A DNA stretch of 64,000 bases, taken from positions 65,129 through 129,128 of the forward strand of contig JAJPHI010000014.1 of the NCBI GenBank assembly GCA_021325355.1, in the 5' to 3' direction. Under the pieces are notes generated by a model. That model was not told the DNA's origin. It saw only the letters and a list, made by a program, of their open reading frames with translations, and made no database searches. The translations under genes were made by a program, and so were the position numbers. Shown here one piece after another: positions 46,105 to 55,523 of the stretch. Within the stretch, counting starts at the first letter, position 1. Every line of letters starts with the position of its first letter. Origin of the DNA: Pseudomonadota bacterium. GTDB taxonomy: Bacteria > Desulfobacterota > Binatia > Binatales > Binataceae.

Positions 46105-47286
46105 TCAAACCAGGGCGGAATCGACGATCGCCGCGACGGCTTCGATCACGTAAGCCACGTCCGCATCGCTCATCAGCGGATAGATCGGCAGCGAGAAGCA
46201 TCGGCTGAAGACGTTCTCGGCGACCGGGAACTCGCCCGCGCGATAGCCATAGCGTCGCTGGTAATAATGCATCGTATGGAGCGGGATACAGTGGACCGAG
46301 GTGCCGACGCCGCGCTTGCGGAGTTGTTCGACGAATTCGTTGCGATCGATGCGCAAGCGCTCGGGACGCAGGCGGAGCACGTAAAGGTGCCACGCATGCT
46401 CGACGTCGGGTCCGGTTCGCGGAATCTCCAGCCCTGGATTGCTGGCGAAAGCGTCGTTGTACTGAGCCGCGATCGCGCGGCGCCGCGCTGTTAATTCGCC
46501 CGACCGCCGCAACTGCGCGAGTCCGATCGCGGCGTGAACGTCCGAGAGATTGTACTTGAAACCCATGTCGTGGATTTCGTAGTACCACGAGCCGCTGGCG
46601 TCGTAGCGTTTCCACGCGTCGCGATCCATCCCGTGCAGGCTCGCGACGGCGATCTTCGCCGCCAGCGCATCGTCCGCGGTCGTGATCATACCGCCTTCGG
46701 CGCTGGTGATGTTCTTGGTCGCATAGAAGCTGAAGCAGGTCAGATCGCCGATCGTCCCGATCGCCGTCATCCCGCGACCATCCATCTGGACGCGCGCATC
46801 GAGGGCGTGCGCCGCATCTTCGATTACTTTGAGATTGTACCGGCGGGCCAGCTCCATGAGGCGCTGCATATCGCAGGGATGGCCGGCGAAGTGGACCGGC
46901 ATGATGGCCCGAATACGCCCCGACTTGTCCTCCTTCAGCGCGCGTTCGACCAAATCCGGATCCAGGTTAAAGGTCGCTGGATCGATATCGACAAAGAGCG
47001 GCTCCGCGCCGACGTAGCCCATCACTTCGGCGGTCGCGGTGAAGGTGAACGGGGTAGTAATGATGCGATCGCCCGGTGTGATCCCGATCGCGAATAGGGC
47101 GAGGTGCAGCGCGCCGGTGCAATGCGCGACCGCCAGAGCGTTGCGAGCGCCGACATATGCGGCAAAATCCTTTTCGAACTGCTTGGCCTTGGGTCCGGTC
47201 GTGATCCATCCGGAGCGCAGCGCCTCGAGGACCTCGCGTTCCTCGTCGGGACCAATCGCCGGTCGATGAAAGGGAATCTGGCGCAT
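46105..47286 (-). CDS. DegT/DnrJ/EryC1/StrS-family PLP aminotransferase
   Basis: The protein has 393 residues. It has FTFTATAEVMGYVGAEPLFVDID, HAAHALDA and the PLP Lys in FSFYATKNITSAEGGMITT. Later SVHCIPLHTMHYYQRRYGYR resembles ArnB- and WecE-like sugar aminotransferases. It transfers an amino group to a nucleotide-linked keto sugar. It is upstream of the UDP-xylose-synthase-like gene on the same strand. Confidence 0.93.
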   Translation of the reverse strand: MRQIPFHRPAIGPDEEREVLEALRSGWITTGPKAKQFEKDFAAYVGARNALAVAHCTGALHLALFAIGITPGDRIITTPFTFTATAEVMGYVGAEPLFVDIDPATFNLDPDLVERALKEDKSGRIRAIMPVHFAGHPCDMQRLMELARRYNLKVIEDAAHALDARVQMDGRGMTAIGTIGDLTCFSFYATKNITSAEGGMITTADDALAAKIAVASLHGMDRDAWKRYDASGSWYYEIHDMGFKYNLSDVHAAIGLAQLRRSGELTARRRAIAAQYNDAFASNPGLEIPRTGPDVEHAWHLYVLRLRPERLRIDRNEFVEQLRKRGVGTSVHCIPLHTMHYYQRRYGYRAGEFPVAENVFSRCFSLPIYPLMSDADVAYVIEAVAAIVDSALV

Positions 47287-47468
47287 CGATCAAGGATAGC
47301 AACCCACTCAGGGGAAAGCATGACCGCGCGGCGATTGCCGTCTGACGAAGTTTTCCCCAACGTGCTGCGCAGCGCACGTCGCAAATAGATTTACTGCGCT
47401 GTAGACCGCGTGATAAGTCATTTGTGTCTATCCGCTTCCTACAACGTCTTCCAGGGGGTACTTCCAAC

Positions 47469-48011
47469 ATGCGCCGGGTCAGTGGTCGGATCGACCGCAA
47501 GCCAATTATTGCCATCGCGATCGCCGCGGTTTACGGATGCTCGGGCGGCCCGGCGACAGCGCCGGCCTACCGCCAGGCGCCGGTCGTCATCTACCAGACC
47601 GCGCCCCAGCCGCCGCAGCCACAGACCATAAATTCGGTGTCGCATACCTACAACGAGAGCACTTCGACGGTGCACTCGACCTCGGTCTCCCACATCTACA
47701 TCCAGACCAACCATCCGGTGACGCCGCCGAACGAGAACCAGCAAAATCTGGAGAATCAGCAAAATCCGGAGAATCAGCAGAATCAGCAGGTTGCGGAACC
47801 GCCACCGCCGCAGGAAGAAGCTCCGCGCACCGAGCCAGATGAATCGAGCGCACAGGTGCCGGCCGCGGAACCGTCCGAAGCTCCGCCGGAGCCGGAACCG
47901 TCCGCCGCTGAGTCTCCGGCTCCATCGGAACCTGAACCGGCGGCTGAGCCCTCGACCGACTCCGCACCGGCGGATTCTGGTAGCGATTCGGGTTCATCGG
48001 GAAGCGAATAA
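47469..48011 (+). CDS. Lipoprotein with Asn/Gln and Pro/Glu repeats, unknown function
   Basis: The protein has 180 residues from ATG 47469; an ATG at 47424 is in frame but puts a poor signal in front. A lipobox-like VYGC follows a short hydrophobic stretch (IIAIAIAAVYGC). The mature protein has a Thr/Ser/His-rich segment (SHTYNESTSTVHSTSVSH), then three ENQQNx units, then a long Pro/Glu/Ala/Ser-rich tail ending in SGSDSGSSGSE. It is disordered and acidic in composition; likely cell-envelope exposed. No family is recognised. Confidence 0.55.
   Translation: MRRVSGRIDRKPIIAIAIAAVYGCSGGPATAPAYRQAPVVIYQTAPQPPQPQTINSVSHTYNESTSTVHSTSVSHIYIQTNHPVTPPNENQQNLENQQNPENQQNQQVAEPPPPQEEAPRTEPDESSAQVPAAEPSEAPPEPEPSAAESPAPSEPEPAAEPSTDSAPADSGSDSGSSGSE
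47733..47786 (+). repeat. 18-bp tandem repeat in the lipoprotein gene (three copies)
   Basis: GAGAAYCAGCAAAATCYG-type units start at 47733, 47751 and 47769 and encode ENQQNL, ENQQNP and ENQQNQ. In-frame copy-number change would lengthen or shorten the protein without a frameshift. Confidence 0.85.
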
Positions 48012-48082
48012 TCTCGCGGCGGGCTCTGCGGTTCCTGAACGCGCCCCATTTTTTCGTCTGACCGACCCGCGGCCGGGCATTT

Positions 48083-49318
48083 ATGGATCTCAACGGTTAT
48101 CCGCTCCTCACGGTGCTGATCATCGCGACCCTCTCGTCGATGCTGGCTGAACTTCCGCTGCCACTTCGTGTGCCGATTGTCGTGTGGGAGATGGTGCTCG
48201 GGATGCTGGTTGGGCCGCATGTCCTCGGCTACGCGCATCCGATCGGGACTTTCACGATGTTCGGCCAGCGCGTCGGCACCTATACACTGCTGGAAGAGCG
48301 CGGCCTGTCAGCGTTGTTCTTCATGGCCGGCTTCGATCTGGATCTGGCACGGGTAAGAGGTCGTCCGCTCGAGCTGGCGATTGCCGGCTGGGGCCTTTCG
48401 GTGGTGGTGGCGCTCGCCGCGGCTGCCGTCTTGCAGGTGGTGCCATTCGTCCACGCGCCGTTGCTGATCACGCTCGCGCTGAGCACGACTGCGCTCGGTA
48501 CCTTTATGCCGTCCTTGCGTGACGCCGGTCTGCTGGAAACCGACTTCGGCACGAAGTTGATGGCCGCGGGCGCGGTGGGCGAGTTCTTTCCGATCATCGC
48601 GACTTCATTGGTCCTGACGCGCGAGTTTCCGGCCTGGGAAGAGGTAGTCTTTATGCTCGGATTCGTGGCCGTCGCCGTCCTCGGAGCTACCGTGGCCCTG
48701 GGTGTCAGACCGCCCCGGCTGCTTAGCCTGCTGCGGCGCACCTTGCATTCGAGCAGCCAGTTGCCGGTGCTGCTGACCCTGGTGGCGCTGTTTTCGCTGG
48801 CCGTTCTGTCGCAGAAGATTGGTTTGGAATCGGTGCTGGGCGCTTTCTCGGCAGGGATGATCCTGCGCCTGGCCTCCGACGGCGAGCAGGGCGAAGTCTT
48901 CCGCGAAAAGATTGACGCCATCTGCTTCGGTTTTCTCGTGCCGTTCTTCTTCGTCGTCAGCGGAATGAAACTCGATGTGAATCCGTTCTTCCATAGCGTG
49001 CGCACGATGCTGCTCATCCCGACCTTTCTGGTCCTCTACCTGATCGTGCGCGGCCTGCCGGTCCTGCTGTATCGCGATCAGTTGGCGCCCAATGAACGTC
49101 TGCCGTTCGCGCTCTACAGCGCCACAGCTTTGCCCCTGGTTCTGGCGATTACCAATATCGGTGTCACGCGTGCGGGCATGAGCGTCGAAATCGCAACGGC
49201 GATGGTCGGTGCCGCCATCCTGTCGGTCTTATTGTTTCCGGCGCTCGCGCAGCTTCTTCTGAAAGCATCCGCGCGCCCGCCCGATAACGTCGCGATTCCG
49301 GTCGCTCGCCCCGGTTGA
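48083..49318 (+). CDS. Cation:proton antiporter (CPA2/KefB-like)
   Basis: The protein has 411 residues and 11-12 membrane helices. It has the CPA2 features: WEMVLGMLVGPHVLGYAHP early, LSALFFMAGFDLDLARVRG, LSTTALGTFMPSLRDAG, VLGAFSAGMILRLASDGEQG and FFFVVSGMKLD. No C-terminal TrkA nucleotide-binding domain is present. It should exchange Na+ or K+ for H+ across the inner membrane. Confidence 0.9.
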   Translation: MDLNGYPLLTVLIIATLSSMLAELPLPLRVPIVVWEMVLGMLVGPHVLGYAHPIGTFTMFGQRVGTYTLLEERGLSALFFMAGFDLDLARVRGRPLELAIAGWGLSVVVALAAAAVLQVVPFVHAPLLITLALSTTALGTFMPSLRDAGLLETDFGTKLMAAGAVGEFFPIIATSLVLTREFPAWEEVVFMLGFVAVAVLGATVALGVRPPRLLSLLRRTLHSSSQLPVLLTLVALFSLAVLSQKIGLESVLGAFSAGMILRLASDGEQGEVFREKIDAICFGFLVPFFFVVSGMKLDVNPFFHSVRTMLLIPTFLVLYLIVRGLPVLLYRDQLAPNERLPFALYSATALPLVLAITNIGVTRAGMSVEIATAMVGAAILSVLLFPALAQLLLKASARPPDNVAIPVARPG

Positions 49319-49419
49319 TCCCTGACCGCACCGGCTGGACTCATTTGCAAAAGGGGGGCGGCTCGCATATTTCTGACGCGGCCGCGCTGCTCGTCGCGCG
49401 CAGGAGGGGGCACGAAGGC

Positions 49420-50061
49420 ATGCTTACGGTTCACCATCTGGGGATTTCGCAATCCGAGCGCATCGTCTGGCTCTGCGAGGAGCTGGAAATCGCGTACCGG
49501 CTGATTCGTTACGAGCGCGATCCGGTGACGCGCCTCGCACCGCCCGACTACAAGGCGTTACATCCCTTCGGCACCGCTCCGGTGATCACTGACGGCGACC
49601 TGGTACTGGGCGAATCCGGTGCGATTATCGAATATATCATTGCCAGGTACGGCGGCGGCCACCTCGCCGTCAAGCCGGACAGTCCGGACTTTCCCCACTA
49701 TCTCTACTGGTTCCATTTCGCGAATGGCTCCCTGATGCCGGCCGGGATGGCGGAACTGATAATCAACGTGCTGGGCGTCCCGGCGGAGGGGCCGATTGTG
49801 GAGACGCTCCGCGCGCGCGGTAATCGCGCCTTCGAAATGATCGAGAAACGTCTTGGTACGGCGGACTATTTTGCCGGCAAGGCGTTCTCGGCCGCCGATA
49901 TTATCATGCTCTTTCCGCTGACGACGATGCGCGCCTTCGTGCCTCGCGATCTCTCGCCGTACCCGAATATCCGCGCCTACCTGAAGCGGATCGGCGAGCG
50001 GCCGGCCTACCAGAGGGCGATGAAAAAGGGCGATCCGGGCTTTACGCCGCTCCTTGCGTGA
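49420..50061 (+). CDS. Glutathione S-transferase-like protein
   Basis: The protein has 213 residues from ATG 49420 (GAAGG and AGGAGGGG upstream); the open frame begins earlier, overlapping the antiporter stop. The thioredoxin-like N-terminal domain has LGISQSERIVWLCEELEI, FGTAPVITDGDLVLGESGAIIEYI (GSH-binding Glu-Ser). The C-terminal helical domain has SAADIIMLFPL. It may conjugate glutathione to electrophiles or act as a lyase; no partner gene is near. Confidence 0.85.
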   Translation: MLTVHHLGISQSERIVWLCEELEIAYRLIRYERDPVTRLAPPDYKALHPFGTAPVITDGDLVLGESGAIIEYIIARYGGGHLAVKPDSPDFPHYLYWFHFANGSLMPAGMAELIINVLGVPAEGPIVETLRARGNRAFEMIEKRLGTADYFAGKAFSAADIIMLFPLTTMRAFVPRDLSPYPNIRAYLKRIGERPAYQRAMKKGDPGFTPLLA

Positions 50062-50101
50062 TAAGGGCGTCAGCACCCCGTCCGTGTCGAAGTGAGTTGT
50101 T

Positions 50102-51091
50102 ATGAAACTTGCGCTCTATCTGCCGAACTTTCGCGACAAGGTCACGGTCAGCGAGCTGGTCGATCTGGCTCGAGTGGCCGAGGAACTCGAATTCGATTCG
50201 ATCTGGACGCTGGATCGGATCGTCGTGCCCGAAGCCTCGGATCGCGGTGAGTTGATCAAGCCGTTCGGCTTCATGAAGGAGTTTCCTCGCGCGCTGCCGG
50301 TGATTGCGCGCGGCGAATTTCTGCATGGACTGCCGCTGATCCCTTATCTGGCGGCGATCACGCGGCGGATTCGGCTCGGCGTCAGCATCATCGACACGCC
50401 CTATCGAGCGCCGGGCGTGATGGCGGCCGAGATCGCCACCTGGGACCATCTCGCCGGCGGACGCATCAACGTCGGCGTCGGGTCGGGATGGATGCCGGAG
50501 GAATTCGACGCCGCCAGCGCCACCCATATTTACGAAAAACGCAATCGACACGTGATCGAGACGATCGAGATCATGCAGGGGGTCTGGACGCAGGATCTGT
50601 TTGAATATCACGGTGAGTTCGCCTCGTTCCCCAAATGCGGGTTTGGTGTAAAGCCGGTCCAGAAGCCTCATCCGCCGATCTTCTTCGGAGGGTTGGGGGT
50701 GCCCAAAATCGCCGCGAGACGGGTCGCCAAATACGGCCTCGCCGGCTGGATCGGGATCCAGGATACGCCCGATGACATCGCGAGATGGCGCGCCGCTATC
50801 AAGGAGGAACTTGAGCGGGTCGGTAGTTCAGTAGCCGTCGAGGAGCTCGAAATCTCGAGTATGCTGTTCTTCGATATCACGCGTGAAAAAACCGATCAGA
50901 CTCCCAGGGGCAAACTGACGCCCTCGATGACCGGCACGCCGCAGCAATTGATCGATAACCTCAGGCGCTATCGCGACGCCGGCCTGACGCTGCCGCTGCT
51001 GTGGCCGCCCTTCAGAGGCGTGCCGACCGCCAAGACAATTGTCGACCTGCGAAGGCTCAAAGAGGAGATAATCCCGAAGGCGTTTCAGTGA
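50102..51091 (+). CDS. LLM-class F420-dependent oxidoreductase
   Basis: The protein has 329 residues. TIM-barrel LLM signatures are LARVAEELEFDSIWTLDR, RIRLGVSIIDTPYRAPGVMA, ISATWDHLAGGRI-type text (here EIATWDHLAGGRINVGVGSGW) and PVQKPHPPIFFGG. The TIGR03619-like subgroup of probable F420-dependent enzymes fits. It is transcribed after the GST gene (40 bp gap). Confidence 0.9.
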   Translation: MKLALYLPNFRDKVTVSELVDLARVAEELEFDSIWTLDRIVVPEASDRGELIKPFGFMKEFPRALPVIARGEFLHGLPLIPYLAAITRRIRLGVSIIDTPYRAPGVMAAEIATWDHLAGGRINVGVGSGWMPEEFDAASATHIYEKRNRHVIETIEIMQGVWTQDLFEYHGEFASFPKCGFGVKPVQKPHPPIFFGGLGVPKIAARRVAKYGLAGWIGIQDTPDDIARWRAAIKEELERVGSSVAVEELEISSMLFFDITREKTDQTPRGKLTPSMTGTPQQLIDNLRRYRDAGLTLPLLWPPFRGVPTAKTIVDLRRLKEEIIPKAFQ

Positions 51092-51159
51092 TCGCGCGGA
51101 CGGGACGGCACCGCGGTCGAGCGACGGGCGCGACCGCTCAATAAGGATCCCGCGACGCG

Positions 51160-52488
51160 CTATTCGATACCGTGGTCCGTCGATACTGAATCGTGCGGCG
51201 CGGTCGAAGAATCGGTGGGCGAGATCGCGCCGCCACTGTCCGGATCGGTCGTCGCATCCGGATCGCTCACTGCCGTACCCGCCGGACTCTCGTCAGAAGG
51301 CGCGGAGAGCTCGCCGGAATCAGGCGACTTGCTGACCGCCATCGGCAGTGGTGGCGCATCGCCGCCCCCCGTTCCGGTGGCCATCGCCGGGATCGGCGGC
51401 GCCGAAGGCGCTTCGGGTGCTGACGGCGGCGGTAACGGCGCCATCCCGGCGGACTCGACCCCCGCGCTGGGGTCGGGTCCGGTCATCACATAGGTCGGAA
51501 CGCCGCTGCGGGCTTCGACCGCCTGTTGCAGCTTTTGCAGATCCACATCGCCTTGTAGATTGAGCTGCTGAACCATCTGCAGGGCATGGTTCCACAGTCC
51601 CGGAAACACGCCGTAGATGTCGTCATGAACTTCGACGTAGAGCGCATCACCGCGCCAGCCGAATTTGACCGGCTGATAAACAAAGCGGCCAGGCGTGCCG
51701 ACCGGAGTCTTCATGAACAGCGCCTTGATATCCTCGGGGTACAGCCGGATACATCCGTGGCTCACGTTCATGCCAACACCCCACGGGACGTCGGTGCCGT
51801 GGATACCATACTCGGGGAGACTCAGGACGAGCTTATAGTGCCCCAGCGGATTGTCATCCTCGCCGCCCGGGATGACGTGTTCGGCGTAGCCGTCACGCTC
51901 CAGATGCTCCTCATAGATATCCTCGGGCACGACCCAGGTCGGATTCACCAGCTTGCCCGTCACCGTCCAGCCGCTGATCGGGGTCTTCCAGTCATAACGG
52001 CCGAGTCCCACCGGAAACGTATAAACGACGTGCGGCGAGGGGCCGCGGTAGGAGGTCTTAACCAGCTTGCCACCCGCACGATGATGCCCGGCCACGGGTG
52101 ACGGATAGTAGTAGTAGATGCGCATCTCGGGGATGTTCATCACGATACCGACGCGTGGTCCTGCCGGCAGGATATGTTCCGTTGGCAGTATTATCTGTCG
52201 GCCGACCGGCGGGGCCCACCAGTCCATGTGGCCGTTGGCGTCGGAGATTTCCTTTCCGGAGAGGCCGTACCAGCGACCGATATCCAGCAGGGTGTCGCCC
52301 TTCTCGACCGTATAGGTGGTGAGCGATCCGATGATCGCGTTGCGACCGGGAGGCAGCGGGTAATCCACCAGCGGACGATTTTCAAAAGCCGTCTCGCTCC
52401 AGGTTCTGGCCGGCGCCGCGCTGACCAGGCATAGCAGCGCGAGGGCGACGCAGCCGGCGATCCAGCCCTGTAACCGTGTAATTTTCAT
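51160..52488 (-). CDS. L,D-transpeptidase with LysM domain and long disordered tail
   Basis: The protein has 442 residues from ATG 52488. A signal peptide precedes a LysM domain (about 57-105, YTVEKGDTLLDIGRWYGLS) and a YkuD catalytic domain (about 113-270), with HGTDVPWGV (His230) and SHGCIRLY (Cys246). It cross-links or edits peptidoglycan in the periplasm, attacking the tetrapeptide through Cys246. The C-terminal 100 residues are Pro/Ser/Asp-rich and without fold. Divergent gap of 80 bp to the helicase gene on the same strand. Confidence 0.94.
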   Translation of the reverse strand: MKITRLQGWIAGCVALALLCLVSAAPARTWSETAFENRPLVDYPLPPGRNAIIGSLTTYTVEKGDTLLDIGRWYGLSGKEISDANGHMDWWAPPVGRQIILPTEHILPAGPRVGIVMNIPEMRIYYYYPSPVAGHHRAGGKLVKTSYRGPSPHVVYTFPVGLGRYDWKTPISGWTVTGKLVNPTWVVPEDIYEEHLERDGYAEHVIPGGEDDNPLGHYKLVLSLPEYGIHGTDVPWGVGMNVSHGCIRLYPEDIKALFMKTPVGTPGRFVYQPVKFGWRGDALYVEVHDDIYGVFPGLWNHALQMVQQLNLQGDVDLQKLQQAVEARSGVPTYVMTGPDPSAGVESAGMAPLPPPSAPEAPSAPPIPAMATGTGGGDAPPLPMAVSKSPDSGELSAPSDESPAGTAVSDPDATTDPDSGGAISPTDSSTAPHDSVSTDHGIE

Positions 52489-52568
52489 TTTTGTCCCCGG
52501 GCGCAATACCGGCAGAGCCTCAGCGGCAGCCGCTCAATCCGACTCGTAAGATCTTAAGGGATGGGCAT

Positions 52569-54752
52569 CTAGCCGGCAATGGGCTTCAGATTGGCGAACT
52601 TCAGCACGAGCAGCTTGATACCGCCGCGTTCGAAGGCAACCCAGACCTTGGCCGCGTCCCCGCGTCCCTCGCGACGCCGTACGACGCCGTTGCCGAAGGT
52701 CGGATGGTGGACGCGCGCACCGATCGCGCAAGTGAGCTCAGTCGCGCCGTCGTTGTCCGGCAATTGCGAATCGCTGTAGTCGACATAGGGCTCGCGCGAA
52801 GGGGGGCGGATGAATTGACGCGATTGATTCTCCGGCTCGAGGCGACGAAGCAGCGCGGAATCGATCTCGCGCAGGAAGCGCGAGGGCTGGGCGTCCTGGC
52901 GGGTGCCGTAAAGCTCGCGCGAAAGCGCGTTCGAAAGGTAGAGCAGGCGTTGCGCGCGCGTCATCCCGACGTAACAAAGCCGCCGTTCCTCTTCGATTTC
53001 AGCGCGATCGTCCTGCGCTCGCGCATTAGGAAAAAGGCCCTCCTCCATCCCGGTGATGAAGACCACCGGATACTCAAGGCCTTTGGAGGTGTGCAGCGTC
53101 ATGAGGGCGACCCTGCCGCCGGTGGCGTCCAGTTGATCGCTGTCGCTGACCAGCGCGATGCCTTCGAGAAAGACGGCGAGCGAACCCGCGGCGTTCTCCT
53201 TGTCGAAAGCATCGGCGGCAGTGAGCAGCTCGGCGACGTTCTGCAGGCGCGCTTCGCCGTCGGCGAGACCGCTCAGGTATGCCTCGAAACCGGTCCGCGC
53301 GATGATCTCCTCGAGGACCGCGCGCACCGTCATCGCGGGTAGCCGCCGCATCAGTTCGCGCATCCATGAATACAGCAGAGCGGCGGGTTTGGCCGCGCGC
53401 AGCGCGATACGCGGCTCGGCTTCGAGGCGGCCGAGCGCTTCGAACAATGAAATCCGCTCGCGTTCCGCCACTTCGGCGGTCACCTCGACAGTCCGCGCGC
53501 CGATCCCGCGCGGCGGGGTTCCGACCATGCGCTCGACGCTCAGGCTGTCATTCGGGTTGGCGAGCACGCGCAGGTAGGCGAGCAGATCGCGCACCTCGCG
53601 ATGGTCATAAAAGCGCAGGCCGCCGACGATCGTGTAAGGGACGCGGCGGCGCACCAGCGCCTCCTCGAGCACGCGCGACTGCGCGTTGACGCGATAGAAA
53701 ACGACGATGTCGGCGGGTCGGAGTCCGTTGCCGGTCAGTCGCGCGATCTCACGCGCGACGTAGTCGGCTTCGTCGCGTTCCGTCAACCCGGTGTAGTACG
53801 TGATCATCTCGCCGTCCGGGTTTTCGGTCCATAAGCGCTTCGCCTTGCGCTCGCGATTATGCTCGATCACGGCGCCGGCGGCGGCGAGGATGGTCTTCGT
53901 CGAGCGATAATTCTGTTCGAGCTTGATAATGCGGGCGTGCGGATAGTCCTGCTCGAAATCAAGGATATTGCGGATGTCCGCCCCCCGCCAGCGGTAGATC
54001 GATTGATCCTCATCGCCGACGACGCACAGATTGCCGCTTTCGTGACTCAACTGCCGCACGATCAGATACTGCAGATGGTTGGTATCCTGATATTCGTCCA
54101 CCAGCAGATGGGCCGCCCGCCGGCGCCATCGGGCGAGCGCTTCGGGCTGAGTGGCGAACAGTCGATAGGTCTGCAGCAGCAGGTCACCGAAATCCATCGC
54201 GTTCATGTCGCGCAGCCGCGCCTGGTAGAGTCGATAGAGTTCGGCGATGGCGCGCTCGCGAGAGTTCGTCGCACCTTCGAGAAGTTGTTCAGGCAGCAGG
54301 GCTTCGTTCTTCGCCTGGTCGATCCGCGCGCGGACGATTTCGGCGGTCGGCGTATCGGCCATCCGCGCATCTTCGAGGACCCGGCGGATCAGCGCGAGCG
54401 TGTCGCTATCGTCGATAATCGAGAAGCTGCGATCGTAACCGATCAGGTCGGCGTCCTGACGCAGAATGCGCGCGCATGCTGAATGGAAGGTACTGACCCA
54501 CGGGAAGGCGCCGCTCTCGCCGAGCAGCGCCGCCACCCGTTCGCGCATCTCGCGCGCCGCCTTGTTGGTGAAGGTTACGGCGAGCGTTTGATCGGGGCGC
54601 GCCGCGCCCGAGGCGATCATGTGGGCGATGCGATAGGTGATAACGCGGGTCTTGCCGGAACCCGCGCCGGCAAGAATCAGGATCGGACCGGGCGGCGCGA
54701 GAACCGCCTCGCGCTGCGGCGGATTCAGAACGTCGAGAGTAAGCAAGGACAT
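52569..54752 (-). CDS. pcrA: ATP-dependent DNA helicase PcrA/UvrD
   Basis: The protein has 727 residues. Superfamily 1A motifs are present in order: LAGAGSGKTRVITYRI (motif I), FTNKAAREM, LVDEYQDTN (II), VGDEDQSIYRWRGA (III), EQNYRSTKTIL (IV), MTLHTSKGLEYPVVF (V) and YVGMTRAQRLL (VI). The C-terminal Tudor-like segment with FERGGIKLLVLKFANL is typical of PcrA. It unwinds 3'-5' in repair and replication-restart. Confidence 0.96.
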   Translation of the reverse strand: MSLLTLDVLNPPQREAVLAPPGPILILAGAGSGKTRVITYRIAHMIASGAARPDQTLAVTFTNKAAREMRERVAALLGESGAFPWVSTFHSACARILRQDADLIGYDRSFSIIDDSDTLALIRRVLEDARMADTPTAEIVRARIDQAKNEALLPEQLLEGATNSRERAIAELYRLYQARLRDMNAMDFGDLLLQTYRLFATQPEALARWRRRAAHLLVDEYQDTNHLQYLIVRQLSHESGNLCVVGDEDQSIYRWRGADIRNILDFEQDYPHARIIKLEQNYRSTKTILAAAGAVIEHNRERKAKRLWTENPDGEMITYYTGLTERDEADYVAREIARLTGNGLRPADIVVFYRVNAQSRVLEEALVRRRVPYTIVGGLRFYDHREVRDLLAYLRVLANPNDSLSVERMVGTPPRGIGARTVEVTAEVAERERISLFEALGRLEAEPRIALRAAKPAALLYSWMRELMRRLPAMTVRAVLEEIIARTGFEAYLSGLADGEARLQNVAELLTAADAFDKENAAGSLAVFLEGIALVSDSDQLDATGGRVALMTLHTSKGLEYPVVFITGMEEGLFPNARAQDDRAEIEEERRLCYVGMTRAQRLLYLSNALSRELYGTRQDAQPSRFLREIDSALLRRLEPENQSRQFIRPPSREPYVDYSDSQLPDNDGATELTCAIGARVHHPTFGNGVVRRREGRGDAAKVWVAFERGGIKLLVLKFANLKPIAG

Positions 54753-54863
54753 TTTTCCGGATACTGCGAATCAAAAATCGAGTTGACGGCGGCGGATTTC
54801 AAGATAGCCGTATGACGAGTCGGCGGAAACAGCTAACGTGCTGGATGTCCACAAGTTAAGGCG

Positions 54864-55523
54864 ATGGCGCGCTACCAGCCTCACGATAAATTCTTCCATC
54901 GCGCGCGGGCGCGCGGTCTGCCGTCACGCGCCGCGTTCAAGCTCGAAGAGCTGCTGGCGCGCTATAGACTTCTGCCGCCCGACGCCCGCGTCGTCGATCT
55001 CGGATGCGCGCCCGGCGGATGGCTGGCGGTACTGCACGCGGCGCTCGACGGGCGCGGCCGAATCGTCGGCGTCGATCGCGTATCCTGCGCCGCACCCGGT
55101 CCGCACGTCATCATTATCGCGGGTGACCTGCGCGCAGGTGAAGTGCAGGCAGCGGTGATGGACGCGCTCGGCGACCGCGCCGATCTCATCACGAGCGATC
55201 TTGCGCCGAAACTGAGCGGAATCCGCGAGCGCGATCAGGCGCAGAGTCGGGAACTGATCGAGGCGTCGCTGGCGCTCGCCGCGAGGGCTTTGCGACCTGG
55301 CGGCGCGATGCTGGCGAAGGTCTTCATGGGCGCCGAGTTCCCGGAGGTGCGCCGCCTGTTCGCCGTCCACTTCAGCCGCATCGATGTCGTCCGCACCCGC
55401 GCCAGCCGGCCGGGGTCGGCGGAGCTCTATCTCATCGCGCGGGGCTTTCGCGGCGCCGGTCCGGAGGTTGCCGCCGCTTCGCCATCCGCGGCGATGGCGA
55501 CCAGGAGTCAGCGCGATGACTGA
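54864..55523 (+). CDS. rlmE: 23S rRNA 2'-O-ribose methyltransferase (FtsJ-type)
   Basis: The protein has 219 residues. RARGLPSRAAFKLEEL supplies the first catalytic Lys, VVDLGCAPGGWLAVL binds SAM, SDLAPKLSG gives the Asp, MLAKVFMG the second Lys, and RPGSAELYLIARGF the Glu of the K-D-K-E tetrad. It methylates U2552 of 23S rRNA. The last eight bases overlap the cydA start (55516), so the two may be co-translated. Confidence 0.92.
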   Translation: MARYQPHDKFFHRARARGLPSRAAFKLEELLARYRLLPPDARVVDLGCAPGGWLAVLHAALDGRGRIVGVDRVSCAAPGPHVIIIAGDLRAGEVQAAVMDALGDRADLITSDLAPKLSGIRERDQAQSRELIEASLALAARALRPGGAMLAKVFMGAEFPEVRRLFAVHFSRIDVVRTRASRPGSAELYLIARGFRGAGPEVAAASPSAAMATRSQRDD

